Under the pieces are notes generated by a model that was given only the letters and a program-made list of their open reading frames with translations, ran no database searches and was not told the DNA's origin. DNA of 45,285 nucleotides. It comes from Calditrichia bacterium. GTDB lineage: Bacteria; Calditrichota; Calditrichia; RBG-13-44-9; J075. The stretch is from contig JANQRS010000026.1 in the NCBI GenBank assembly GCA_028284445.1, positions 105,653-150,937 on the forward strand. Reading direction: 5' to 3'. A program made the translations under genes and the position numbers. Shown piece by piece: positions 16,806 to 24,732 of the stretch; the first letter of the stretch is position 1, and every line of letters starts with the position of its first letter.

Positions 16806-17846
16806 ATGCCAGACATGGTTGTTGAAACGCATGAGTCTGCCCCTCAGGGCTGGGACGAGTTCGTAGCACAACATCCTCATAGCAAGATTTACCACCTTCC
16901 GACCTGGAACCAAATTATAACGAAGACATTCGGCCACCCTGTCCGCTACATTACGATGAAGCGGGACGGGGTGATTGTCGGGGTCCTTCCGCTGACGGAG
17001 ATAAAATCCCGTCTGTTTGGGCGCTTTTGTGCGGTATCCCAGCCGTTCATTAACTACGGCGGGGCACTCTTGCAGTCAAATGAGGATATGCCGGTGCTCG
17101 CTCAGTACCTTACCGAGATGAGGCAGCAACGAAATTACGATTTTATTGAATTACGCAATGAATGGCCGGTCGAGAGCAGTTTGCCCGGCAAATCGCATAA
17201 AGTGACTTTCTTCCTCGATCTACCGGAAGATGAAGAAGCGTTAATGAAGTCATTTAAGGCCAAGCTTCGCAGTCAGGTTCGCCGTCCGACCAAGGATGAG
17301 ATGACCGGCAAGACCGGCGGTTTGGAATTGCTGGATGACTTCTATAATGTTTTTGCCATCAATATGCGCGATCTGGGCACACCCGTATTGCCTAAGGAAT
17401 TTTTTGCGAATATCCTGAAGGCCTTTCCGGAGCAGGCGTTTATCGGTGTCGTGCATTCCAAGGAAGGTGTCGCCTGTGCGGCTTCTTTTTTAATAAAATA
17501 TCGGGATGTGATGGAGATCCCCTGGGCTTCGTCGCTTCGGGAGTACAATCGCTCGAGTCCCAACATGTTGCTATACTGGGAATCCTTTAAACTCAGTATA
17601 AATTTGAACTGCAAGGTATTTGACTTTGGACGCTGTTCGCGCGATGCCGGTACCTATAAGTTTAAGAAGCAATGGGGCTCTCGCGAACACGATTTGCACT
17701 GGTATTATGTGCTGCCGAATGGGGAGGATTTGCCGGAAATTAGCCCGGCAAATGCCAAATACGACCTGGCGATCAAAATGTGGCAGAAGATGCCACTCGG
17801 TTTGACCAAAGTGATTGGCCCAGCCATTATCAAGAATATTCCATGA
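16806..17846 (+). CDS. FemAB-like aminoacyl/acyl transferase, exosortase-locus type
   Basis: The 346-residue cytoplasmic protein has a double GNAT-like fold of the FemAB family: WDEFVAQHPHSKIYHLPTW at the N-terminus, then GVLPLTEIKSRLFG, AVSQPFINYGG, KAKLRSQVRRPTKDE and FDFGRCSRDAGTYKFKKQWG near residue 275. These are features of the FemAB-related proteins found beside exosortase/PEP-CTERM polysaccharide genes (TIGR03019-like, from memory). FemAB proper adds amino acids from tRNA to cell wall peptides; the acceptor here is probably a sugar or lipid-linked unit (inference). It lies 8 nt after the kinase gene and is followed by another transferase of related fold. Confidence 0.82.
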   Translation: MPDMVVETHESAPQGWDEFVAQHPHSKIYHLPTWNQIITKTFGHPVRYITMKRDGVIVGVLPLTEIKSRLFGRFCAVSQPFINYGGALLQSNEDMPVLAQYLTEMRQQRNYDFIELRNEWPVESSLPGKSHKVTFFLDLPEDEEALMKSFKAKLRSQVRRPTKDEMTGKTGGLELLDDFYNVFAINMRDLGTPVLPKEFFANILKAFPEQAFIGVVHSKEGVACAASFLIKYRDVMEIPWASSLREYNRSSPNMLLYWESFKLSINLNCKVFDFGRCSRDAGTYKFKKQWGSREHDLHWYYVLPNGEDLPEISPANAKYDLAIKMWQKMPLGLTKVIGPAIIKNIP

Positions 17847-17935
17847 CAAAACGGGACAGGTATTGTCTCAAATGATGACAGAAGGAGAATCCTGCCGGAT
17901 CCGCAACGAGCGGTGAGACAGGATTAGGGACCTAT

Positions 17936-19042
17936 ATGATTGACAAGAATTACATTGTAGACACGGAAGAAGGCTTTCTTCAACTTAAGGATGATTGGAG
18001 CCGCTTACATGAGGCTGCGTGTTCCAAATCGCCATTCCTGAAGTGGGAGTGGATGCATGCCTGGTGGCAGGAATATGCCGGAAAGATCAATAAAGCATCG
18101 CTGAACATTGTTGCTTTTGAAGATCAGGGCAAGCTGGTGGGAATCCTGCCGCTCTACAAATATGTTGAGGGCAGCGGATTAAAGAAACTCACGCGCGTTG
18201 GTTTTATCGGCGATCAGATTGAATCTTCCGACTACCTGGACGTGCTGACAACTGCGGATTATGTGCAGTATTTTGCTGACGAACTTGACAATATCCTCAC
18301 CGGTTTGTTTAAGGGCGTCGACCTTTATTTCTTTCGCGGTGTGTTTCGCGACAGCGTCATCTGCAAAGCGTATGAGTCGCTGCCTGAAAGTGAAATGCAG
18401 CTAAATGAATTTAGGGTATGTCCTTTCCTGCAGTTGCCGGAGTCATTTGACGAGTATTTGTCTACCCGCAGCAAGAACTTTCGCTATAATATTCGCCGGC
18501 GCACCAAGAAGCTGACAAATGAAGACAATGCCGAATTTGAAGTTGTGGATGATCCGGCAAAGGTGGTTGACTGCATCAGCGAAATTTTTGAATTGCATTC
18601 ACAGCGGGCTGAGCAGAAGAATCTTGATACCAAATTTGTTGAGGATCTGCGCTTCAATTTTCATAAAAGTATGGCCCCGGAATTTGCGGCTGCCGGCTTG
18701 ATTAAGCTCTTTTTCCTGAATGTTGAAGGACAGCGTATTGCCAGTCTCTACTGTTTTGATTACAACGATACGCTTTATTACTTCCAGGGCGGCTTTGATC
18801 CGGCCTGGTCAAAAAAGAGCCCCGGTCTGGTAATGATGGCACGAACCATCAACTGGGCAATCGAGAATGGACGGAAGGTATTTGACTTCATGCGCGGTGG
18901 CGAAGAATACAAGTTCAACTGGACGAACGAGACCACCCATATGTATGAAGTCTATCGCGCCACCTCTTTGAACGGGAAGCTCTATTTGAAGTCGCTGCAA
19001 CTGCGCAGCAGCGTCAGCAGCATGATTAAAAAAATAACGTAA
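17936..19042 (+). CDS. GNAT/BioF2-like (CelD-type) acyltransferase
   Basis: The 368-residue protein matches the Acetyltransf_6/BioF2-like plan: WSRLHEAACSKSPFLKWEWMHAWW at the start, LVGILPLYKYVEGSGLKKLTRVGF, the basic segment NFRYNIRRRTKKL, then LFFLNVEGQRIASLYCFDYND and FDFMRGGEEYKFNW near the end. Members occur in cellulose and exopolysaccharide loci and are thought to transfer acyl or aminoacyl groups to sugars. There is no signal peptide. It follows the FemAB-like gene by 89 bp and ends 9 nt before palindrome copy R2. Its substrate is unknown. Confidence 0.8.
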   Translation: MIDKNYIVDTEEGFLQLKDDWSRLHEAACSKSPFLKWEWMHAWWQEYAGKINKASLNIVAFEDQGKLVGILPLYKYVEGSGLKKLTRVGFIGDQIESSDYLDVLTTADYVQYFADELDNILTGLFKGVDLYFFRGVFRDSVICKAYESLPESEMQLNEFRVCPFLQLPESFDEYLSTRSKNFRYNIRRRTKKLTNEDNAEFEVVDDPAKVVDCISEIFELHSQRAEQKNLDTKFVEDLRFNFHKSMAPEFAAAGLIKLFFLNVEGQRIASLYCFDYNDTLYYFQGGFDPAWSKKSPGLVMMARTINWAIENGRKVFDFMRGGEEYKFNWTNETTHMYEVYRATSLNGKLYLKSLQLRSSVSSMIKKIT

Positions 19043-19051
19043 CTCACTGCG

Positions 19052-19097
19052 CACATCCCCCTAAATCCCCCTTCGAAGGGGGATTTAGGGGGATGTG
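19052..19097. repeat. TTCGAA palindromic repeat, copy R2 (perfect 46-bp palindrome)
   Basis: The left half (CACATCCCCC, TAAATCCCCC, TTC) is matched base for base by the right half, making a perfect 46-bp palindrome. It starts 9 nt after a stop codon and touches hairpin tract H2. No T-run follows, so it is not a standard terminator. Confidence 0.92.
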
Positions 19098-19185
19098 ACG
19101 GCGCGAAGCGCCTGATGAGGCGAAGCCTCTGACGCGAGTGGAAAGAGCTGACGTGAGCGAAGCGAACTGCCACGAACGAAGTGAG
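19098..19185. repeat. Chain of short GC-rich hairpins, tract H2
   Basis: The tract carries GGCGCGAAGCGCC, GAGGCGAAGCCTC and GTGAGCGAAGCGAACTG, and ends in CGAACGAAGTGAG, the complement of a motif in tract H1. It directly follows R2 and runs into the 5' region of the glycosyltransferase gene. Confidence 0.6.
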
Positions 19186-19222
19186 TCTAATTATTTATTC
19201 AAGAATCGATTTAACCGACTAT

Positions 19223-20410
19223 ATGGATATGGTGTTTGTACAAGTAATTTTCTGGTTATCGCTTTTTCTGTTGGTTTATAATTATTTCCTTTATCCAATT
19301 TTCTTGAGCGTGTATAACAAGCTCTTCCGGAATAAGGAACGATATCGCACAGATAGCAACTATGAACCTCGTGTGACGCTGGTGATTTCAGCTTACAATG
19401 AAGAGGATGTGATTCAGCAGAAGCTGGAAAACAGCCTGGAGCTGGAATATCCCCTGGAGAAATTGGAAATTCTGGTGATTTCCGATGCCTCCGATGATCG
19501 TACCGACGAGATTGTCAATGAGATGTCTGCGAAACACCCGCATATTCGCTTGATACGCATGGAGCAGCGGGGCGGCAAGACCATCGGTTTGAATGCTGCG
19601 GTGCACAATGCCAGTGGGGAAGTGGTGGTGTTCTCCGATGCCAATGCAATTTATCAAACCGATGCCATTCGCGAGTTGGTGAAGTATTTCGTCAATGATG
19701 AAGTGGGCTATGTGGTTGGAAAAGCCTTGTATTATGAGGATAAAGACAATACCGCTTCTGAAAATGAAAGCCTCTTCTGGAAGTATGAAACCTACTTGAA
19801 AGAGCTGGAATCAAAATTCCATTCTGTTTGCGTTGGTGATGGCGCAATCTATTCGATTCGTAAAGAGCTATACCAGGATCTGGCCGCTGACGACATCGGC
19901 GACTTTGCCAATCCGCTGATTATTGCTTCCAAGAGCTACATGGGCATCTTTAATACTGATGCAGTCTGTTATGAAAGCGCTGCAGGAGACTATGACAAGG
20001 AATTTTCCCGCAAGCGCCGCATCGTCAATCGCAGCTTTCGCGCCTTTCGCAAATACATCAAGCTTTTCAGCCTGCGAAAACACTACATCATGATTTTCGA
20101 GCTGATTTCTCACAAGATTTTGCGCTGGTTCAATTGGCTTTTATTGTTGCTCCTGTCTCTATCCAACATTATACTGTTCACTTTCAATAATGACCCGATT
20201 CAGACGGTGGTCTTTGCTTTACAGATGGCCTTTATCGGCCTGGCAATTACCGGATTTGTGATGTCGAAAGTTCGGATAAATCCGCCAACAGTCGTTCACA
20301 TACCTCATTATTTCTCGATGGTCCATTATGCCGCGTTTCTCGGCATCGTCGATGATATGAAAGGAAAGCGCTACGCAACCTGGGATACCCCGCGTGCGGA
20401 CGCAAATTGA
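19223..20410 (+). CDS. Membrane glycosyltransferase family 2
   Basis: The product (395 residues from ATG 19223) has an N-terminal membrane helix (about 4-24) and a GT-A catalytic domain: VTLVISAYNEEDVIQQKLEN, ILVISDASDDRTDEIV, VVVFSDANAIYQ with the DxD-like SDAN, then CVGDGAIYSIRKELY and the KRRIVNRSFRAF segment in place of QxxRW. Two or three membrane helices close the protein. It would add a sugar to the lipid-linked unit from the cytoplasmic side. The frame is open from GTG 19181, but that lies in the hairpin tract and adds no family sequence; ATG 19229 is also possible. Its stop is 1 nt before the next ATG (TGATATG). Confidence 0.88.
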   Translation: MDMVFVQVIFWLSLFLLVYNYFLYPIFLSVYNKLFRNKERYRTDSNYEPRVTLVISAYNEEDVIQQKLENSLELEYPLEKLEILVISDASDDRTDEIVNEMSAKHPHIRLIRMEQRGGKTIGLNAAVHNASGEVVVFSDANAIYQTDAIRELVKYFVNDEVGYVVGKALYYEDKDNTASENESLFWKYETYLKELESKFHSVCVGDGAIYSIRKELYQDLAADDIGDFANPLIIASKSYMGIFNTDAVCYESAAGDYDKEFSRKRRIVNRSFRAFRKYIKLFSLRKHYIMIFELISHKILRWFNWLLLLLLSLSNIILFTFNNDPIQTVVFALQMAFIGLAITGFVMSKVRINPPTVVHIPHYFSMVHYAAFLGIVDDMKGKRYATWDTPRADAN

Positions 20411-20411
20411 T

Positions 20412-21488
20412 ATGGCAGACTCCAAGACAAAACAGAAAAGCAGCTTTGTAGTCAAGGAAGCATCCCTGAGCGATGAAAAAGAGCGGATGCTGAACATCCT
20501 CACCGGGAACCGCGAGCGGAAGGGATACGATTATGGCAAGCGCTATGATTGGCTCTACGTGAACAATCCCTACGGACCGGCAACTGCCTGGGTTATCTGG
20601 AATGAGAACGAGAATGTGCCTGCAGGTTTTACCGCTGTTTTTCCTCGCAAAATGCTGGTGAAAGGTAAGGAATACCTGGCCTGGAACTGCGGCGATTTTT
20701 CGATTGAAAAGCGTTTTCGCGCGCTTGGTGTGGCGGTCAAGTTGCGCAAGGAAGCCAAGCGTCATGTCGATGAAGGCAATGTGCCATTTCTATATGCCCA
20801 TCCGAACGACAAGATGGTCCATATTCATATGCGTGCGCGCCATAAAAAAATTGCCCATATGAAGCGCTTTGCCCTGCCGATTCGCATTTCGCGTTATCTT
20901 GATGGCAAACCGCTTGGCTCTGTCGCCGGCGCGGTGCTTGATCCGGTTATTTCTACCGGCCTGCGCTTCAAGTTTCGGAAAGTCGGGGAGTTTGAACACA
21001 AAATTAAGCCTGAAATGGTATTTAATGATGCCTATCGGGAAGTCTGCGAAGAACTGGCCGCATCTGTGCCGGTGGTAGGGCTGCGTGATAAAGAGTATCT
21101 TGACTGGAAATTCAAGCAGCATCCTAACTATTCGTACGAATTATTCAACTACTATGAAAACGGCAAGCTGACAGGCTATGTCATTTTCGGTAACTTCAAC
21201 GGGACTGCCAATATTCCGGAATTTGTCTGTCGCAACGATCGCCAGACCCAGCAGAATATGCTCTCTACATTTCTTCACTTTTTAATCAAACATAAGAAGA
21301 ATGTGTCCGGCGTCTCGATGATAGTACAGGAATTCAATACCATTCTGCCAGTCCTCGAAGAGAATGGGTTTAAGTATCGTGATGATGCCACCAGTTCGGT
21401 GATTGCCTATAGCGCACATCCGGAACTCAAGTCCATTGTTGAAGATGGAAAGAATTGGTTTATGAACGTCGGGGATCGTGATGCCTGA
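20412..21488 (+). CDS. GNAT-family N-acyltransferase
   Basis: The 358-residue protein has a GNAT-like first half (YDWLYVNNPYGPATAWVIW, VPAGFTAVFPRKMLVKGKEY, and the acyl-CoA loop candidate RFRALGVAVKLRKEAKR) and a second half with a similar pattern (DKEYLDWKFKQHPNYSYELF, LTGYVIFGNFNG). This two-lobed form resembles GNAT proteins found in polysaccharide loci. I start at ATG 20412, which is 1 nt after the glycosyltransferase stop and implies translational coupling; the GTG at 20394 overlaps that gene. The acyl carrier protein gene follows 25 nt later, so an acyl-ACP donor is possible. Confidence 0.75.
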   Translation: MADSKTKQKSSFVVKEASLSDEKERMLNILTGNRERKGYDYGKRYDWLYVNNPYGPATAWVIWNENENVPAGFTAVFPRKMLVKGKEYLAWNCGDFSIEKRFRALGVAVKLRKEAKRHVDEGNVPFLYAHPNDKMVHIHMRARHKKIAHMKRFALPIRISRYLDGKPLGSVAGAVLDPVISTGLRFKFRKVGEFEHKIKPEMVFNDAYREVCEELAASVPVVGLRDKEYLDWKFKQHPNYSYELFNYYENGKLTGYVIFGNFNGTANIPEFVCRNDRQTQQNMLSTFLHFLIKHKKNVSGVSMIVQEFNTILPVLEENGFKYRDDATSSVIAYSAHPELKSIVEDGKNWFMNVGDRDA

Positions 21489-21513
21489 CATTGTTGTAGC
21501 ATAGGAGACAAAT

Positions 21514-21753
21514 ATGGAAATCCAAAATGCAGTAAAGGACTTTCTTTACGAAGATCACCTGGAAGAAGAATTTAAGGGCCTGAACGTCGATGACTCATTG
21601 TTGGAAAGCGGTATTATCGATTCCGTTAAGATGCTCGATCTGATCGGCTTCCTGGAAGAAACCTATAAAATTGAAGTTGATGACGATGATCTCTATCCTG
21701 AGAACTTCGACACCCTGAATGCGATTGCCGAATATGTAAACGGCAAGAAATAA
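21514..21753 (+). CDS. Acyl carrier protein
   Basis: The 79-residue acidic helical protein has the phosphopantetheine attachment site in GIIDSVKML (Ser37), preceded by LLES and followed by a second and third helix (LIGFLEETYKIEVDDDDL, LNAIAEYV). It is a stand-alone carrier of the D-alanyl/exosortase-locus kind rather than the housekeeping fatty-acid ACP, which has DSLD. The AMP-forming ligase at 11135 is the natural loader, and one of the GNAT/FemAB-like proteins could use the acyl-ACP. GGAGAC precedes the ATG by about 5 nt. Confidence 0.92.
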   Translation: MEIQNAVKDFLYEDHLEEEFKGLNVDDSLLESGIIDSVKMLDLIGFLEETYKIEVDDDDLYPENFDTLNAIAEYVNGKK

Positions 21754-21811
21754 ATTCTCGTGCGCGGCTTTGCCGCGCATGTAATTGAAGTAAGAAATAG
21801 AATAGTAGCAC

Positions 21812-21853
21812 CACATTCCCCTAAATCCCCTTCGAAGGGATTTAGGGAATGTG
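21812..21853. repeat. TTCGAA palindromic repeat, copy R3, overlapping a start codon
   Basis: A 42-bp near-palindrome with arms CACATTCCCC and GGGAATGTG around TTCGAA. Its last three bases (GTG, 21851-21853) are the apparent start codon of the LarA-like gene. A separate small hairpin, GCGCGGCTTTGCCGCGC (about 21763-21779), lies between the ACP gene and R3. Confidence 0.88.
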
Positions 21854-23110
21854 AAATTGCAGTTACCTTACCGAATTGGAAACAGTGATTTGAGTACTCA
21901 TTTTGACCTGCCGTGGGGTGCCTGGTTTGGCGATGGCCCCAGGGCATTTTCCCTGCCTGACAACGCCGCCATTGATGTTGCCAATATCGAGGCACGCGCT
22001 GCGCTTTCTGCTGATGACATTCGCGATAGCCTGCAGTCGTTGAAAGCGGCTCTGGCAGAGAAACAACCGAAGTCCGCTATATTGGTTGTAGATGATCTGA
22101 CTCGTCCCCTGAAAATGGCGCCGATTCTCTCAGAAGTCATGGCGGTTTTGACTGAAGCCGGATTGACTGAAGAGCATGTGTCAGTCCTGATTGGTGGCGG
22201 TGGACATCGCGCGCTCACTCGCGAAGAAGTGGCTATGAAGGTTGGGGAAGAGATCGTTGATCGCTATCCGATTCTGGATCACAGCCCTTTCGAAAACCTG
22301 GAAGAAGTCCCGGTAGACTGGAAAGGCACGCCGGTTCGTTTAAATCGCGATTTTGTGCAGGCTGACTTCCGGATTATCACCAGTGGGCTGGTGCCGCATA
22401 GCTTTGCCGGATTCAGCGGTGGCGCAAAAATGCTCTTTCCCGGCATTGCCGATATCGAGATCATCAAACGCACGCATAAGTCCGTGCTAATGGGATTTAT
22501 GGGCAAGCTCGGCGTGGTGGAGGGCAATCGCTTTCGCAGTGAAATTGAAGAATTGGCAACCCAGGTAGGTGTTGACTATTTCCTGGGATTGGTTGGCAAT
22601 GGCGAGCGCGACGTGGTTAAAATGTATAGCGGTGATTTGATTACTGCTCATCGTGAGGCCGCAGAATACGCCCGTCAATATTATACCTGCAGCGTTGAAG
22701 AAGAGCCCTATGATGTGGTATTTGTCAATGCCTATCCGAAAGACACCGAACTGCTTCAGGCAGCGAACGCCTTTATTCCGTTGAAATCCGCCGGACGACC
22801 GCTGGTGAAGGAAGGTGGCGTGGTGGTGCTGATGAGTGCCTGCTCTGAAGGCATGGGACATCATGAGCTGTTTGGGCCGGATAAATTGCTCTATCGCAAG
22901 CCCCGGCCTTTGCGTCAGTTCCGCAAACAGGAACTGCTGATATATTGTGAAAATCTGACAGCGCCGGAATGTGCCCAGGTATTCGCCGAAGACTATCCTT
23001 TCTTCGAGAACTGGGCTGATCTATCGACGCTTTTGGCCGAAAAATATCCTGACGGCTTTCGGGGATTGGTCTTCCCCTGGGCCAGCTTGCAATTGGTTGG
23101 TGAACAATAA
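21851..23110 (+). CDS. LarA-like (DUF2088) nickel-pincer racemase/epimerase homologue
   Basis: LarA enzymes invert the alpha-carbon of 2-hydroxyacids using a nickel-pincer nucleotide bound to a lysine. This 419-residue protein keeps the key residues at matching spacing (Lactiplantibacillus numbers from memory): D82/R85 in DDLTRP (D72/R75), H119 in GGGGHRALT (H108), H183 and K193 in PHSFAGFSGGAK (H174, K184) and H209 in KRTH (H200). Q303 matches Q295, but the substrate-contacting K298 is Asn306, so the substrate is probably not lactate. The GTG start is the end of palindrome R3; the family-typical MKLQLPY N-terminus supports it. Cofactor genes larB/C/E are not in the window. Its stop overlaps the flippase start by one base (TAATG). 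Confidence 0.85.
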   Translation: MKLQLPYRIGNSDLSTHFDLPWGAWFGDGPRAFSLPDNAAIDVANIEARAALSADDIRDSLQSLKAALAEKQPKSAILVVDDLTRPLKMAPILSEVMAVLTEAGLTEEHVSVLIGGGGHRALTREEVAMKVGEEIVDRYPILDHSPFENLEEVPVDWKGTPVRLNRDFVQADFRIITSGLVPHSFAGFSGGAKMLFPGIADIEIIKRTHKSVLMGFMGKLGVVEGNRFRSEIEELATQVGVDYFLGLVGNGERDVVKMYSGDLITAHREAAEYARQYYTCSVEEEPYDVVFVNAYPKDTELLQAANAFIPLKSAGRPLVKEGGVVVLMSACSEGMGHHELFGPDKLLYRKPRPLRQFRKQELLIYCENLTAPECAQVFAEDYPFFENWADLSTLLAEKYPDGFRGLVFPWASLQLVGEQ

Positions 23111-24732
23111 TGGCCAAAGATATTGCGGCGCAGGCCAAGCAGGGGTTGTTCTGGACAGCGCTATTTAATTCGATCAACTTCGTGATTCGTTTCGGCAGCA
23201 GTATCGTGCTGGCCCGCGTCCTCGATCCGGTTCACTTCGGTCTGATGGGAATCGGGATGATTGTCGTCCAGCTGGGACGCCGCATCGCCAACTTCGGTTT
23301 TAGCCTCGCCCTCGTTCAAAAGAAGGACATCGATCAAACCCACTACGATACGGTTTTTATCGTCAATACCGCCTTTATGACCACTGTTGCGGTTGGCCTT
23401 ATTCTGCTGGCCGAGTGGATTGGCATAAACGTATTTGATGATGCACGGGTTGGACCGGTGCTTCAGGTTATTGCCCTGGACTTTATTCTGAAAGCCTTTC
23501 TGGCAGTACCGCGAGCAAAGCTGAGCCGGGAAATGCGTTTCCGGGAGCTGGAAACCGGACGCAGCGTGGGCATGTTCGTAACCTTATTGTTGCCGGTGCC
23601 GCTGGCATTGATGGATTACGGCGTCTGGTCGCTGGTTTACGGCAACCTGGCCGGCACTTTTTTCAACGTCATCATTACTTCCTGGTATGCCGGTTACTTT
23701 GGCGGTTTCCAATACAAGTATCAATCGTTGAAAGACGTTTTTTCCTTCGGGGCCTGGGCATTTGTCAACAATGCCTTCAACTACTTCATTAATAAAGTAG
23801 ACTACACGCTGATCGGTATTTTCCTGAATGCCACGATGCTCGGCTTTTACGAGCGCGCATTCAACCTGATGAGCTTGCCGCGCAAGCGGATATCGAAGAA
23901 CGTCAATCACGTATTATTCTCCACATTTTCCCGAATCCAGGACGATGACGAACGCATCGTTCGTGGTTTACTGCAGGCAACCAGCTATATCAGCTTCCTG
24001 GTCTATCCGCTGATGGTCTGGATGTATTTTGCTGCGCCGTCGATGATAGTTGTTCTCTACGGTGAAAAGTGGGCCAATACTGTTGCGCCGCTGCAGATTA
24101 TGTGTATTTCCGGTCTGGTGAACGTGTTAACCATGCTCTTCCAGCCCATTCTGAAAGCAAAGGCGCTGCTGAAGCAGTATGCCCAGGTGCAGGTTGTCTA
24201 CTTTGCGGTATTGACGGCATCGATTTATTACGGATTGACCTGGGGCATTATCGGTGTTGCCTGGGGCGTTGCATTTTCTTCGGTGGTATTTTTCCTGCTG
24301 ATCTTCTTCCTGATTCGCCGGAACTTACCATTGAGCTTAACAAAATTTATGCTTGCACAAAAATCCATTCTGGTTTACTCCAGTGTGCAAGTCGCCGCCC
24401 TTATCGCTCTAAAAGTATTTGCCGAACCGGTGTTCGGCGTATATTCTGTCGAGATGTTAGTGTCCACCAGCGCCATCTCGGCAATTACCATCGTTGGAAT
24501 GCACTTGTTGCTGCGTTTCGAAGATGTTGATGCAGCCTTCCAGGATATTCTCAAGCAGGTTGCCAAAATGGGCAGCAAAGTGCCGGCCTTGCAGCGCTTC
24601 AAATTCTTCACGCCACCAAAGAAGAAAAAGAAGAAGAAAAAGAAGAAGGACGGCAAAGAAAAAGAGGCAGACATTTCCAAAGAGAATCCCAATGAAGATA
24701 AGCGAGTTTCACCAGAAGGTGAAGGCGATTGA
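23110..24732 (+). CDS. Wzx/WzxC-type polysaccharide flippase
   Basis: The 540-residue MOP-superfamily membrane protein would flip lipid-linked repeat units across the inner membrane. It begins AKQGLFWTALFNSINFVIRFGSSIVLARVLDPVHFGLMG in part, the WzxC/Polysacc_synt pattern, has about 12-14 hydrophobic segments, and contains FINKVDYTLIGIFLNATMLGFYERAFNL, typical of the family. The soluble C-terminus is odd: ten lysines in a row (residues 504-513) and a further charged tail to SPEGEGD. The gene starts on the last base of the LarA-like stop and overlaps the kinase gene by 41 bp. Confidence 0.92.
   Translation: MAKDIAAQAKQGLFWTALFNSINFVIRFGSSIVLARVLDPVHFGLMGIGMIVVQLGRRIANFGFSLALVQKKDIDQTHYDTVFIVNTAFMTTVAVGLILLAEWIGINVFDDARVGPVLQVIALDFILKAFLAVPRAKLSREMRFRELETGRSVGMFVTLLLPVPLALMDYGVWSLVYGNLAGTFFNVIITSWYAGYFGGFQYKYQSLKDVFSFGAWAFVNNAFNYFINKVDYTLIGIFLNATMLGFYERAFNLMSLPRKRISKNVNHVLFSTFSRIQDDDERIVRGLLQATSYISFLVYPLMVWMYFAAPSMIVVLYGEKWANTVAPLQIMCISGLVNVLTMLFQPILKAKALLKQYAQVQVVYFAVLTASIYYGLTWGIIGVAWGVAFSSVVFFLLIFFLIRRNLPLSLTKFMLAQKSILVYSSVQVAALIALKVFAEPVFGVYSVEMLVSTSAISAITIVGMHLLLRFEDVDAAFQDILKQVAKMGSKVPALQRFKFFTPPKKKKKKKKKKDGKEKEADISKENPNEDKRVSPEGEGD

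Noticed and set aside
17847..17935. 14-codon ORF between the FemAB-like and GNAT-like genes
   Set aside because: It is too short and has no supporting signal.
19052..19097. Palindromes read as rho-independent terminators
   Set aside because: The stems are strong, but no copy is followed by a T-run and several lie inside an apparently continuous operon.
24494..24691. N-terminal extension of the kinase frame
   Set aside because: It reads the flippase gene in another frame and gives Cys/Arg-rich sequence with no family match; the ATG at 24692 fits better.
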